From Nelumbo lutea (lineage: Eukaryota > Streptophyta > Magnoliopsida > Proteales > Nelumbonaceae), in assembly GCA_022828595.1 (NCBI GenBank), contig JAKGHH010000004.1, positions 23,692,372-23,756,371 on the forward strand: a stretch of 64,000 bases of DNA, in the 5' to 3' direction. Both the position numbers and the translations under genes were made by a program. Positions 1 to 11,457 of this stretch are shown one piece after another. The notes beneath the pieces are model-generated. The model did not search any database, was not told where the DNA came from, and saw nothing but the letters and a program-made list of their open reading frames with translations. The stretch's first letter is position 1. Each line of letters opens with the position of its first letter.

Positions 1-1148
1 CATCATCTCCCTCTTCTTCCTCCTCTCTCTCTACCATGTTAACTGCCTTTCTTCTAGGACAGTCACTAGACATATGCCCAACTCGAGTGTTTCCTCCCGT
101 GGTGGCCTTACTGGCGTTAGTTGTACTCGGCAGGTGGGAGGGTTGTACACTTGGGGCTGGTTTGCTCTGTCGACTACTACCGGTCTGTTGTCGCTCCCAC
201 TATACCATTGATAGTCATTGGCTCGGGTCCTTTCTTGGAACATTAACTCAGCTTTCAAAACTAAGTTCTTTGCTTCCTGCACACTTAGAACCATCTGGAC
301 GCCAATCTTGTCTCTGATAGCGGGTCTCAAACCACTCAAATAACGAGCTGCCTATTGATTGCCACTTTCTGGTAACTGGTTTCATTTAGCCAATCTCAGA
401 AATTCTGAGGTATATTCGTTCACGCTTCTTGTTCCTTGTGCACACCGTTGATATGACTCAAACATATACTGCTCATAATCAAGGGGTAAAAATCTACCTC
501 TTATTAATTGCTTCATACGCCTCCATGTTCGAACTGGACCTCTTCCTTCTTTGATCCGAGTCTCCCTCATTTGTTCCTACCAGACAGATGCTCCTCCCTT
601 CAGTCAAAAAGCTACTAATTTCACCCTTCTTTCTTCCGGGATCTCCATGTACTCAAAGAAACGGTCGACCACGGTAATCCAATCCAGAAGGCCCTCTATA
701 TCTAGATCTCCACTAAAAGTAGGAATATCCACCTTAAGTTTAAACTCATCATTATTCCGACGGTGATTAAAATTGTCGGGATTTCGCCAATTCCTATCGC
801 TTCTGCCATCACCGGTAATAACTGGAGCAACGTCGAGTTCTAGTTCATCGTCGCTATCATCATCAAGAACAGGATTCCAGGGTGTTGGATCGATGAGTGG
901 TCTACCATGGTTGTCTCCTCTGGATGCATACGGGTTATCCTAGTTCCTTGGAACATCCTCCCGTAACAAAGTCCGCAGTTGTCCAGCGATCTCTACCAAC
1001 TGTTGCTCAATGTTACGCGTGGCTGTGCACCGCTCTTCGATCGCTCTCCAAACAGTTTGTAACCCCTGATCTCCGTCACGGGGTTGGTTGCGACTGCTAC
1101 CATCTTGGTTGGCCATCTAGCTGGGCGAACTCCCGCTCTGATACCACC
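1..1148 (-). mobile_element. Ty3-gypsy retrotransposon gag, decayed and cut by the window edge
   Basis: Read on the minus strand, gag starts at an ATG at 1116 (MANQDGSSRN) and runs to position 1 through several in-frame stops. Seen directly: an acidic N-terminal region, then the retrotransposon gag core with motifs [39 protein letters not shown] and NEYTSEFLRLAK, then LSGLRPAIRDKIGVQ and LVLKAELM. This order is typical of gypsy capsid domains. Just upstream of gag, 1135-1146 holds the complement of TGGTATCAGAGC, the usual initiator-tRNA-Met primer site, which fixes the orientation. Interruptions include a stop near 570-590 and another near 345. Protease and pol would lie left of the window. 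It cannot make a functional Gag. Confidence 0.85.
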
Positions 1149-1520
1149 TGACGCAATAGGACGCACTCGACCGGGTTGACTATGCAAGCACCCGGATGAT
1201 CGAATCGACTTCAGACTTGAAGCCTCACGTAAAGGGCTAGGCGTAGAGCCTTAGTATAGAGAATTGCTAAAGAAAACTCTTGTGTGTCCTCTATTAACTC
1301 AGAACAACAGTATTTATAATACAACTAGTAGATTTGTAGAATAACTAGGAGAGTTAAAATTGTAAAAGAAAAACAACTAAAACATCTAGACTTCTAGACA
1401 TCTTCGAAGTCTTCCTCAGGCTGCCTTGATATCCACTGTCTGATAGCCCCCATCTCTCAGTGTTATCCAATGCATGGAGTCGTCCTATTATCCTTTGCAT
1501 GATTTTCGCTAAATGTCACT
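1149..1520 (-). mobile_element. Probable 5' LTR of the gypsy element
   Basis: The stretch next to the primer-binding site begins with TGACGCAATAGGACG on the plus strand, so on the minus strand it would end in the usual CA. A minus-strand TATA-like box (complement of GTATTTATAATAC, about 1308-1320) would suit an LTR promoter. The outer end is a guess because no second LTR is in the window. Confidence 0.5.
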
Positions 1521-1573
1521 ATCCGAAGAATGTGCCTCTTTAACTATGAGTTGTCGCCTGGTTGGTGAGTTGG

Positions 1574-1776
1574 CCCTCCATCATATGGTTTTTAAAACAA
1601 AAATAAATTATACCAGGGGTGGAGCCAAGCATAAAGTTCCCCCACCCCCCTCCCCCCTCCATCATATGGTTTTTAAAACAAAAATAAATGATACCAGGGG
1701 TGGAGCCAAGCATAAAGCTCCCCCCCACCCCCACCTATAACCAAAAGATATAGAAAATTCTTGGCTCCACCACTAC
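1574..1776. repeat. Two-copy 81-bp tandem duplication ending in a short MITE-like palindrome
   Basis: The unit starting CCCTCCATCATATGG at 1574 recurs at 1655 with few changes. The second copy runs into AGGGGTGGAGCCAAG (about 1695-1710), matched in reverse by CTTGGCTCCACCACT (1760-1774). This makes an approximately 80-bp element with 15-bp inverted ends. The apparent reading frames on both strands here are by-products of the repeat. Confidence 0.6.
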
Positions 1777-3170
1777 TTATGCAAATATTGTATGGTCCAT
1801 GAAAAATGAAGAGATATATAGTTTATTGTATGATTTAAAATTAAAAAACATTTTTTAAAACCGGAAATTCAAGAACATGTCTTTGGTTTTCAATATCTTA
1901 TTAAAAAAAACATTTATAATTAACCAAGAATATGTTTTACATGTTTTTGTTTTAAGAAAAAGTATGTTTTTAAACCAAATGGTTCTAATTTGTTTTTGGA
2001 ATAAAAATTCATGGAAGGAGCAAATTTTTTTACTGTCCATCATGTAATGATCTATAATATATAATGCTAATACTTGCTTTGATTTTTGTGTAGGTCATAA
2101 AAATTAAATTTAATTATATAATATTGACCTATATTTATCTTTAGGCTGCCTTTGATTGTAAGGCTTTTTAACAAAAGATTGTTAAACGCTTTTTATTCAT
2201 TACCCTCAAATTTTGTTGTTTATTTTCTTTTTTTTTTCTTCATGTGCATGACATGTTAGCATGAGAATAAAAGAATATTTGTAATCAATTATCACCATTG
2301 TCATCATCCAAGCATCATCCCAATTATAAGGGGTTGGCTACACGAATTCTGTTTTACCATTCTGTTATATTAGGATAGAAATAATAGTTGAAGACAACCA
2401 GCAATAGACCATACCAACTGAACCAATTGGCCCCATCCTAGGCTGATGCCAAGGAGAACCACCAATAACACTATTGGTAGATAACTTCTTACAGGCTTTA
2501 TTTAATTTTATCATTTTGGAGCTAATCAGTGAAGTTGTTTTGATGAACACTAACACAGCACCCAAAGTGTGTTAATAAAATAAAATTAAACATGGGTCTT
2601 AGACAAGTTGGTGCATAGGGTGGTTGATCTGTCAACTTTTGATTTTTCCTTTTCTCTTCCCAAATTCAAATAAACTGGCCTATTGATATGAGTCCGGATT
2701 TTCTGTAATTGGTTATGTGTGTGCTGTGGTGCATTCCCAATTATATTTAAATACGTCAGACTTCGTATGGTATCCTAGGTCACATGTGCGAGTCATTTAA
2801 CGGGACCGTTTGCATTTTTTTAATATTTCAATTTTTGCAAACAAGAAATTTAAAAGAAAGAATAAAAATAGATACTTTGGCCGCCCAGCTCGACAAACGG
2901 TAAAAAATATAGAGAAAACTGTTCAGATCTAGCCCTTCCATAGAGTAGATTCCATTAACAAACGATTGCAGGGGAAAAAATTCTGGTGTTGAATTGTTCA
3001 TACTGAAGTGCTATCAAGGCTCCTCCATGGTAAGTTTGCTTTTTCTAAGTCAATGTTCAATGTTTCTTACTCTGCAAATGAGAATTGAAGCAACAAATTG
3101 GCAAATCTTGTTGTTTTGATGACTTTATAGTGTATATTCTATCCAATTGATTGAGGTAAAGATCTAGAAA
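1777..3170. other. AT-rich non-coding stretch
   Basis: No gene or intact element is visible. Around 2145-2200 there is TTAGGCTGCCTTTGATTG, which resembles one end of a MITE without a recognisable partner. Around 2300-2350 a CATCATCC-rich segment leads into GGGGTTGGCTACACG, which looks like the tail of a degraded dispersed repeat. Confidence 0.5.
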
Positions 3171-3176
3171 TCTTCA

Positions 3177-3735
3177 TGATGGAGGGTGATTTGACTCGAC
3201 CTCCTAAGAAGGCGACATGTGGACGTGACCCAACATAAGAAACAGCTCAGCATGACAGCCTGGCTATGACCGAGTAACGAGCTCATTAAGGTCCTCGTAT
3301 GACAGCTCGCTACATTACAACTCGCCACGGAATGAGCTCGCTACAATGCGAACTCAGGGACCCCGGTATGTGGAAAGGGAATACTCCAAGTCAAGTTTAT
3401 CCCAGCTCACAAGCTGAGAGAATCAGCTCGCTCCAATACTTAGGCAAGAAGATTGCCCCAAAGGTAACCTCAGGTGGAATCACCTCAGAACATTTGGCCC
3501 ATGAATTTTACTGATCTAGCGCTACCTACACTCTTAGCCCTCTTTGCATCCTTTACAGCTCTCTCGAGTGTTCTAACTTAAGCATCAGAGTATTCCCATT
3601 GGGCGAGCTCCCCAAGAAACTTTCACCTTCCTCTTCTCAGGTACCGTCTGATGCCAGTTAGGAGCCAAGCGTCTGCCAACTAGGAGTGTCTGGATTGCGC
3701 TGCATCATTTTGCATCGTCTGTGGGAACGCTTCAA
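3177..3735 (+). mobile_element. Ty3-gypsy LTR remnant with primer-binding-like end
   Basis: This stretch is GC-richer than its surroundings and full of short subrepeats on GAGCTCGCTACAATGCG and ACTCGCCACGG. It ends at about 3711-3730 in TGCATCGTCTGTGGGAACGC. That ending resembles the GGCGCCGTCTGTGGGAA junction found after the 5' LTR of many plant Tat/Athila-type gypsy elements. No internal coding region follows, so it is a truncated or solo remnant. The left boundary is approximate. Confidence 0.5.
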
Positions 3736-4030
3736 AAAGCCTTCATCTAATCTCTGCAACTTTCTCTAAGAACTCAGCATTAATGGCTTCCTCTAAGAAC
3801 GCTTCAAAAAGTCTGGATTTCACCATTTCTTTTATTTTCTAAGTATTATTAAAAAAACTAATAAAGGTAAACTGGCCATTTAAATGGCTCACATATTTGA
3901 GTTGGACTGCTATCCAAATTCTAATGCGTCACAATTTGATTGGGAGTGCACCCTTGCACACACAAACCCATGCGTCAATAACTCTGAATTTTCCAGTGGA
4001 CGTCTTGCTCACATCTCCATCATAATAAAA
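3736..4030. other. Non-coding stretch before the next MITE
   Basis: AT-rich, with no reading frame or repeat that can be assigned. It contains a second copy of AACGCTTCAAAAAG (about 3727 and 3797), a small local duplication. Confidence 0.4.
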
Positions 4031-4038
4031 AATTAAAC

Positions 4039-4341
4039 CAACGTTTTTGAACCACCATTGACTTGGATGGTTAGACCATTCGACCTATGAATTGTTCAAG
4101 CAGTCGATTTCATTTTACTCCAGAACTGGTCTCTGGCAAAAAAATCATTGAATTAGTGAACAATTCATTAATTTGGATGGTCGAATCATTGATCTGTTCA
4201 ATGGTTTTGACCATTTTTTATTTTAATTATTTTTTTATTTTTCATCAAAACGAACCATCTATTCGTAATAGACGATCAAACCATCAACCCAAAAACTGAT
4301 GCCCAAAATGATTCTAATTCCAAGTCGGTTTCTAAAACCTT
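4039..4341. mobile_element. hAT-type MITE, satellite-related, with perfect 8-bp target duplication
   Basis: The element is flanked by AATTAAAC at 4031-4038 and again at 4342-4349. Its ends are imperfect inverted copies: CAACGTTTTTGAACCACC on the left and, read inward from the right, AAGGTTTTAGAAACCGAC. Inside, read on the minus strand, is a run of AAATAAAAAAATAATT followed by AAATGGTCAAAACCATTGAA. This is the same arrangement as AATAAAAAATGATCAAAACC in the satellite monomer of 12-33.7 kb. The 8-bp duplication points to the hAT superfamily. No transposase is encoded. Confidence 0.8.
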
Positions 4342-4349
4342 AATTAAAC

Positions 4350-5116
4350 GATATTAAAATGATTTGGACCACATTGAAGTCTGAACCAGAACAATTCATT
4401 CACCAACTCTATTTGTCAATCGAGTAGAAAGAGAATTAAAAGAAAAAAAAAACAAAAATTAAAAAAAAAAGGGGCTTGATTGTGCTAGGCTCACACTGTA
4501 TTTCTTTTCTTTTGTTTGTTTATCTATCACACAAAGTATATAGTTTATTTTCAAGTTACGAACCAATCACCAGTTGTAATATAAATTATCCAATAAATAA
4601 GATGCACAATTTCATGTTTGTTGATACTCATTTTTTTGGTAGACAGTCGCCTAAAATATCTACATACACTGAATCAACATTTCGTTCTGTCATTTTAAGG
4701 GTTGAATCTTGAGAACGAACCATTTGTCATCTTCTTTGCTATCCATCAATTTTAACTTTATTTTACATCTTCTTATTCTTGAATGAGAGTGATGGGTCAT
4801 TAAGGTGGTGTGGAAGCATAAAGACGCCATTCCAAAATTAATTAATAGTAGATCAAACGATTTGTTTATATTATAAGGCAAAATATGTCTACGCTTATTT
4901 TTCGTGGACAGTTCATTGTTACCATGGATATTTATCTCCAAATCGTTTTTATACTTTTTGCACTACTTTATAGTATGTCATTTGATACTTTGCACTATTT
5001 TCAATATATTACCATTGCATTTAGGATTCATCACTATGAAACCCGTGTTTGCTACCTCTCTGTCTCATGTCGGGCATTGTAGCTATTCCGAACACCACTG
5101 CATCATTGGACCATCA
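4350..5116. other. Non-coding AT-rich stretch
   Basis: Several short open frames occur on both strands, but none has recognisable protein character, splice context or codon bias. No element ends were found. Confidence 0.45.
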
Positions 5117-5124
5117 GATGTAAG

Positions 5125-5273
5125 CATGGTTTTCAAAATCAGACCCAGGTGGTTGAACCGTTCAACGGTTTTGGCTGTTTTTTATTTTTTATTTTTTTGG
5201 AATGGTCGGACCGTTCAACCTAGGAACCAAACTCCTAACCGGTTCGTTATTCAGGTTGGTTTTAAAAACCTCG
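5125..5273 (-). mobile_element. Short hAT-type MITE, closest visible relative of the satellite monomer
   Basis: A 149-bp element flanked by perfect duplications GATGTAAG at 5117-5124 and 5274-5281. The inverted ends are CATGGTTTTCAAAATCAGACC and, from the right, CGAGGTTTTTAAAACCAACC. Read on the minus strand it follows the satellite monomer block by block: GGTTTTTAAAA, then CCTG, then GAACCGGTTAGG (monomer GAACTGGTCAGG), then TTGGTT, then GGTTGAACGGTCCGACCATTC (monomer GGTCGAACAGTCTGATCATTC), then the AATAAAAAATAAAAAA run, then CCAAAACC, then TCTGATTT and GAAAACC. It is drawn on the minus strand because that matches the plus-strand array. Confidence 0.85.
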
Positions 5274-5431
5274 GATGTAAGTGATTCATCTCTATTTTCC
5301 ACTGTCATTTTGTTTTTTTTTTTTGTGCAATATTTCCCTCTTACCGTTTGGTTTCATTGGTCATTACAAGGCTTGTCATTGCTAATCCGTTGCTAGATAG
5401 AAGCTCGCCATTGTTCTCCATTTCCCGTTGT

Positions 5432-5991
5432 TAGGGATGTAAATGAATCAAATCGAATTCAAATCAAAGTATATCCGAATCCGATCCGACACAGATTCGA
5501 TCCGATCAGATATGATAGGCAAGGATTTGAATTTGAAATCCGATTGAGAAGTCAAATATTCGGATCTAATCTAATCTGATTTGTTTTCTTTTAAAAATAA
5601 TAAATTATTAAAAGAAAATTAAAATATATCAATTTAAATAAAGAAAAACAAAAAATACAATTATTTTTTAATTATTTTCATCATATATATACATTTTTTT
5701 ATAAAAATAAATAAAATAACAAATTTACAAAAATACAATATAAATACTATGTTTATAATTAAATAAATAACATATACATATATATGTATTATATATTTAT
5801 ATAAAAAATATATAACATATATATCCGACCGGATCTTCTTGGATCAGATAGGGGTGATCCGAATCCGATCTAATTTTTTATTAGATCCTATTATTTGACT
5901 CAAAAATCCAAATAGGAGTGATCTAAATTCAACCAAATATGATCGGATCTCGAATCAAAGTGGATCATGACCCAATCCATTTGCACCCCTA
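5432..5991. mobile_element. MITE with TAGGGATGTAAAT ends and an ATCCGAATCCGATCC-type interior
   Basis: It begins TAGGGATGTAAATGAATC and ends with the inverted counterpart GATTTGCACCCCTA-like (CCATTTGCACCCCTA). The ends are rich in repeated words built on GATCCGAATC/CGATCCGA; the centre is nearly pure A/T. Flanking 8-mers CCCGTTGT and CCCTTGTT are only partly alike. The architecture matches the elements at 33,883, 47,363, 48,072, 53,035 and 53,926. Confidence 0.65.
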
Positions 5992-6149
5992 CCCTTGTTA
6001 TTCGTCGTTGCAACAACTATCGTCACCATTGGTAAGAATTTATGCACTTGTTATCGTAAAATTAGCAAGATTTTGTGAGAAGCATTCCTAATTTCCCATT
6101 ACTATCGTATCATGTATTAATTCATATTGTAATTGATATGCATAGAATC

Positions 6150-7075
6150 ATAACACAAGGTGTGGACTGAAATGCAGCAAACCTTGTAGAACGTATACAA
6201 AGGTGTGGTGTGGTTCAATCCACACATTTTTGTCCACGGTGCAGAACAACTATCTTGTTGGGGGTGGTGTGTTTTCATCAATACACCACCCAATTTCTCA
6301 TCTACGCTATAGAACACCCCTTAAGAGACTAATGGCATGTTCTATAGTGTGGATGAGAAATTGGTCCACACCATACTCTGTGGTAGAGATCAATCAACAA
6401 CACACCACGGTCCACAATTGTTTTGAACTGTGGATAGATTGTTGGATCGGACCATTCTACACTTACAGTGGCATTCTATAGGTGTGGTGTAAACCAGTCC
6501 CCACCACACATTTTGATTCCATGTATCTCATATACATTTTATGGGAGATCTATAAATTCGATCATAAATGTGTAATTTTGCATTTTATATGGTAAATATG
6601 TTGAAAAAAATCATTAAATTAATGTATAGGCAATAATTGCATTTTTAAATAATTAAAAATTAATATTTTAAATATTATTTTATTGATAAAAATATTAAAT
6701 AAATTAATATTTTAATAAAGAAAAAAGAGTGGAGAAGGAGAATCATCAAACTTATGCCAGAATTAACATTAAAAATTATTATTTTGTTGATAAAATATTA
6801 AAAATTATTAAAAGATTAAATAAAATGAGAGTAATTGGACTAATGTAACACATACGAGTTACATTGAAACTTTTACAAACTATTCACACCATAGTGTGGA
6901 CCATCCATGAGAAAATACTATGAATGATAAATTGGGGTGTGGACTATCCTTATCCATGCTATTTTGTAGATAGAAACCGTCCACACATAATAGAACATCA
7001 TATCTTACTATGGACATGACCAAAATAGTCCCTTCCACAATATTTACACACTACCAAACACCACCTAAATCAAGT
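6150..7075. mobile_element. GTGTGG-rich palindromic MITE cluster
   Basis: The words GGTGTGGTGTGG and CCACACC recur on both strands through this stretch. A strong inverted repeat, 6291-6316 against 6338-6363 (24 of 26 bases pair, 21-base loop), lies inside. The right end CTACCAAACACCACC is typical of MITE termini in plants. Boundaries and superfamily are not certain, and an AT-rich core (about 6530-6850) separates the two arms. Confidence 0.5.
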
Positions 7076-7259
7076 TTGATTTATATTCAATTTAGTTACT
7101 TTATTGTCTAAGACACGAGTTTTTACTTTCACAAGGTTAATCTATGATTTTAAATTAGAGTGAGGTTTATTGTCTTTTAAATTAAATTTTATTTAATTAT
7201 CACTTTTCTTGACGCTTGACACATATTGCAAGCATTACATTGAACTCCAACTCATTATA

Positions 7260-7676
7260 GAAAAGCATTTCAAACTAATAAAAAGAAGACATTGAATGGG
7301 TGAGACATAACATATTGGATTGGATTACACGAACCAACAAAACATATTGGATTGGATTAATTCGGTCCAAAATATTTACTAGTTTGGATTGGACCCGGTC
7401 CATCCATAATAAATTTATATTGGATTAGGTTGGATTAAGCCAATATCTAGTCCACTGATATAAGATAAGAATATAGGTGTCAATGAACCGGGTTTGTATT
7501 GAAATCAATCTAAATCACAACGAATTTGAACAGATTGGATGGTCCAGACATTAAATTGGATCGGTCCAACTTGATTCAAAATATTCATTGGATTGAATTG
7601 GACCTGATCCATTTATAGTGGACTCACATTAGACTGGATCGGATTGGACCAAATTCAGTCCAATTGACACCCTTAG
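7260..7676. mobile_element. MITE-like repeat with TTGGATTGGATT words
   Basis: 7474-7675 begins TAGGTGTCAATGAACC and ends with the inverted form CAATTGACACCCTTA. The interior and the adjoining 7310-7450 are built from TTGGATTGGA and GGTCCAA words. The flanking octamers do not match, so the insertion is old or the boundary is off. It looks like another member of the word-repeat MITE group. Confidence 0.5.
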
Positions 7677-7689
7677 TGAGACATTAACC

Positions 7690-9430
7690 CCTTCAATGGG
7701 TCAGATGGGTTGACAGCTCAACCATCCAGATTGGTATTTTTATACCACATGCCCCATTCCCTCGACCATATAACTATATGTTTCTCTCTTATTAGTTTCT
7801 ATCAATCCCAATGCAACCTAATTGTATAATCATTGATAATTTAAGAGGTATTCTACAACATGAATATTTTGTTCCCTTTTTTTTTTGGAGAAACAATAAA
7901 CAAGTTGATTTCGTTTCAAAAAAGAATTACTTCTTGCTTTTGGAACCTCCAAAATGATGGTTTTTTAAAACAAAGGCAAATGTTAAATTGCAAATATTGT
8001 ATAATTTATGGAAAACATTGATGGGATATATTGTATTATTTGAAATAAAAACATGTCTTTAGTTTCAAAGCAGAATTCAAGAAACACCTATTTTAGTTTC
8101 ACTTTTAAGAAATGAAATGCCTTCAAACCAAAACCCTAAGGACCTACAGGAGTGGGTTGTCCAACAGCTTCCGCTAAGGACCTCTTGTCCACAAAACCCT
8201 ATCCATTCTTACCTACAAGATAAAGATATTGCAGCTGTACATTGGGAATATCTCCGGTAATTGTATATCTTCATCCATTGGGAGATGTCGCAATCTCTGC
8301 ATTATGAGATGTTCCCAATTTAATATGGATGTAATAGTAATGGAAATAACAAAAGGTAGATCATGTGATGTTTTTAAATTTGAACAAAAAAAAAATAATT
8401 ATTCAATCCATGTTTAACCTTGTTCCTTACCAAATTATTTGTCCATTCAGTAGAAATAGGTGAATGTAAGGAAAGGTCAAAAAAAAAAAACTGCTCCTTC
8501 AATGACAAGGCCGCATTCCACATTCCCCGACAAGGAATAAAGTAAAGCATGCATGAGAAAGTAAAATGGATTCTCCTCAATTTTCCACATTCCAAAGACC
8601 GTAGGAGGTGGTGAGTATTTCTTACTCTGCAATAAAGAAAAGTAGCAGTTAAATTCACCATTAATATCAATGTTTCTTTTGAGGTTTTTTTAAGACAAAT
8701 ACAAGAGATATTCTCAATGCACGATGAAGATGGGCTATAGGGCGCCTGTGGGGTGTGCTCCATTGAGAGCCTATTCGAGTAGGTCATCCTAATACCCCCC
8801 AACCCGGGTGAAGGGAGGACAGAGGCCTTACCAAACTGAGTCATTTATTGATGGACTTATATAACACCACCATTGAATAGGGAGATCTTGAAGACTTCAA
8901 ACTAAAACTAGACTCCAAGTCTGCTGCAGATCGATACAAATTTTATGACAACTTGTGCGGCATTTTTGGTATGACATGTCTCCATTGTCTTGGTTTTTGT
9001 TTTTTAAACGCCTGGATTGAATTGATTTCTGCACCTTCATTCCACCAACTTAACAATAAGATCACTAGATCTCTAGCTTACACTCAAATCAAGAGAGAAC
9101 ACTGAAGCCCTGGTCAACTTGTTTCTTTCTCGAAATAAAAAAAAAACAAAAGAAAACAAATGAAAGGTTTACAAGCTCAAATGGGTGGTTTTATTTAGTT
9201 CTTTTGAAAATATAATAGCTTTTAAATTAGGCTGACTCGAATGTAGAGTTGAGATACGTTATATGGGATTGGGTTTATAATTACCCAACAACTATTGTTA
9301 GACATACAGACGGAAAATCAACGGTTCATATATAGACACCAGGTTCTCTGTATGACTGTATCAACGGTTTATAATTTTACATCAGTGCAAATAAAACAAT
9401 AGTAATGTAAGCAAAATGTAATGTCAAATG
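7690..9430. other. Non-coding stretch
   Basis: No exon-like or repeat-bounded structure was found. The longest open frame (8374-8844, minus) has no recognisable domain and includes low-complexity sequence. Confidence 0.4.
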
Positions 9431-9434
9431 GGAA

Positions 9435-10210
9435 ATATCAGGCTTTATCATTAGAGAAATCGGATTTGGTGCACACACTGTTACTGCATCCCCTTTCAGC
9501 CATGCATCGATAACATCTTCCCATGAATAAAAAAGATACAAGTATGGAAATGTGTTGTAGTTGTATACTAGGTCTTTGTTTTGTGAGAGAAGTTGAGAGA
9601 CTTTAGTTATATTTGGAGATTAGGGTTTTTGTGAATAAGGTTTTGTGTGTATTTTTCTCCATTACTCATTTTATAGTGGATTTCTACTCCACACATGGAT
9701 GTAGATTATAAGGCGAACTACATAAATTTGTGTGTCATCCCTGTTTACTTCTCTTTATCCATGTTTTTCTTTCGATTTTAGGTGTCATTCGAATCTGCAT
9801 TTCTGGGTTTTGCACAACAAAATGTTCCCAATGTATGGCTGAAAAGGGCTGTGAAAACAGAGTTGAAATCAATAGTTTCCAACAATGTCCCACAGCACAT
9901 CCCCACATCATTGGGGATGTGCTGTGGGACATCCTTGGAAACTATCTTGTGGGGGCCGATTTGAACTAATGAAAATAGTGTGAGCACAATTTTATGAGCA
10001 CCAAATCTGCTCTTCCAATAAGAGTAGCAGCTCACTGATGCAATTATTCAGATGTGACGTGAGCCTCTAGTTAGAGAAATTAGATTTAATGCTGACAAGG
10101 CCTTGCTCACACTGTGTCATGGTCCCTTACAGCCTTGTATTGAAAATATCTCCCACAAAAAAAAAATGGATGCAAATACAGAGATATTCCTAATGCAAGA
10201 CTAAAAGGCT
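9435..10210. repeat. Cluster of three related foldback elements with a near-perfect hairpin
   Basis: Segments 9450-9540 and 10,065-10,165 are diverged copies in the same orientation: both read TTAGAGAAAT(C/T)(G/A)GATTT, then CACACTGT, then CAGCC(A/T)TG, then AACATCTTCCCA/AATATCTCCCA. The segment 9780-10,035 carries the same words in both orientations. At its centre is a stem with 9874-9904 pairing to 9913-9943 (29 of 31). It looks like a non-autonomous foldback or MITE family. Confidence 0.55.
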
Positions 10211-11457
10211 GTATAAATAGTATTGTGGGCACTTAAGCCGATCTCCATTTACATTTTAGATCCCCAGACAAATACACGTGAAATGAAAGTAGCTCTAGCT
10301 CTACCTATTAATGAGTGATGAATAGTGTAATGCATTTAGACCTGTTTTTGCAGTTAGATCAATAATGTCTGTTTTGTTATCCGAGAATCAATAATTGTAC
10401 CGTAGAGGTGGACCGAGCAATGTCTGCTACTTCCCTTGCCTTGCCCCTGGGCATGACATTGTCTAAATGGCTCCACTTTGATTTGGACCAATGACCAGCA
10501 TCCAGCTATACCACTTGGTGTACTTGAATGGCAACGTGACATTGTTGTGGTTTCATCTTAACTTCAACAATTTTTTACGTCTTATAATGGAAATATCTCG
10601 ATACTGCTATGTTTTATTTCATAATTCTAAATGTAAGGCTATAATGACTATGGGAACGGGTTTTGCATTGACTGAATCATGGGGCCACGTCAATACATTG
10701 ACTGAGTCATCACTCACTTTTAATGGAGAACATCTGATTTTTTGAGGTGGGTGAATTATTGTTAAAAGATATGAAGCATATAATATAGGGAGAAGTATAG
10801 ACAAATTTATTGTAGAATTCTGATTTTCACTGTACATCTACAACATTTCAAAAGGTCAGTTACCCCACCTAATACGTCAATGCTGTCGGTGAATTAACAT
10901 CAATTCCAAGTTGGCACCTACTCCAACCGTATTTTGACAATTAATTTATTAGTTGAGTGGTATTTTGCCAATAATACACGCCACGCCTTAAGAAAATGGG
11001 TCAGATGAATCAATTATTCAGATCAATAATTGCATCAGTTTCCAGCTGCTGATCATAAATCAGCCAATTTGTTATTTCTTGAGGTGACATACAATTCATC
11101 CACATTTTTTTTTTCATGTGGCAAATTTCAGACAACATTTCTCACTATTGCTTATTTGGAAGGTTGAGCTTTCAAGAAATGATAAAATGGCTAATAATCT
11201 AGAGAAAAAAAAAATGTTGTATTCCTCCCTACCTCAGGCTGTAATTCTGCTGCATGGGTTTCATTAGTTATCTTAAATATATATATATATATATATATAT
11301 ATTCATTTGTACATGTGGCTGATTCGGTGAGTACTTTATCAAATTGAATCTGTCAAGTGAAATGGTTCTTTTTTTTCTCATCGTCCATATGCAAGTGGAT
11401 AATGCAGAAGATTCAAAATATGCTAGTTTGTGTTTCATGTATAAGAAAAGAACCTAA
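10211..11457. other. Non-coding stretch with an AT microsatellite
   Basis: No gene is supported. An (AT)n run lies at about 11,276-11,302. Confidence 0.45.

Noticed and set aside
31..570. Separate small genes in the first kilobase
   Set aside because: The minus-strand pieces are parts of a single gypsy gag interrupted by stops, and the plus-strand frames are its shadows.
7474..7675. Confident hAT target duplication
   Set aside because: The flanking octamers TAAGAATA and GTGAGACA do not match, so only the inverted ends support this element.
8374..8844. 156-codon minus-strand frame
   Set aside because: No domain, no splice or neighbour context, and it includes a long F run from poly-A. There is nothing to support a gene.
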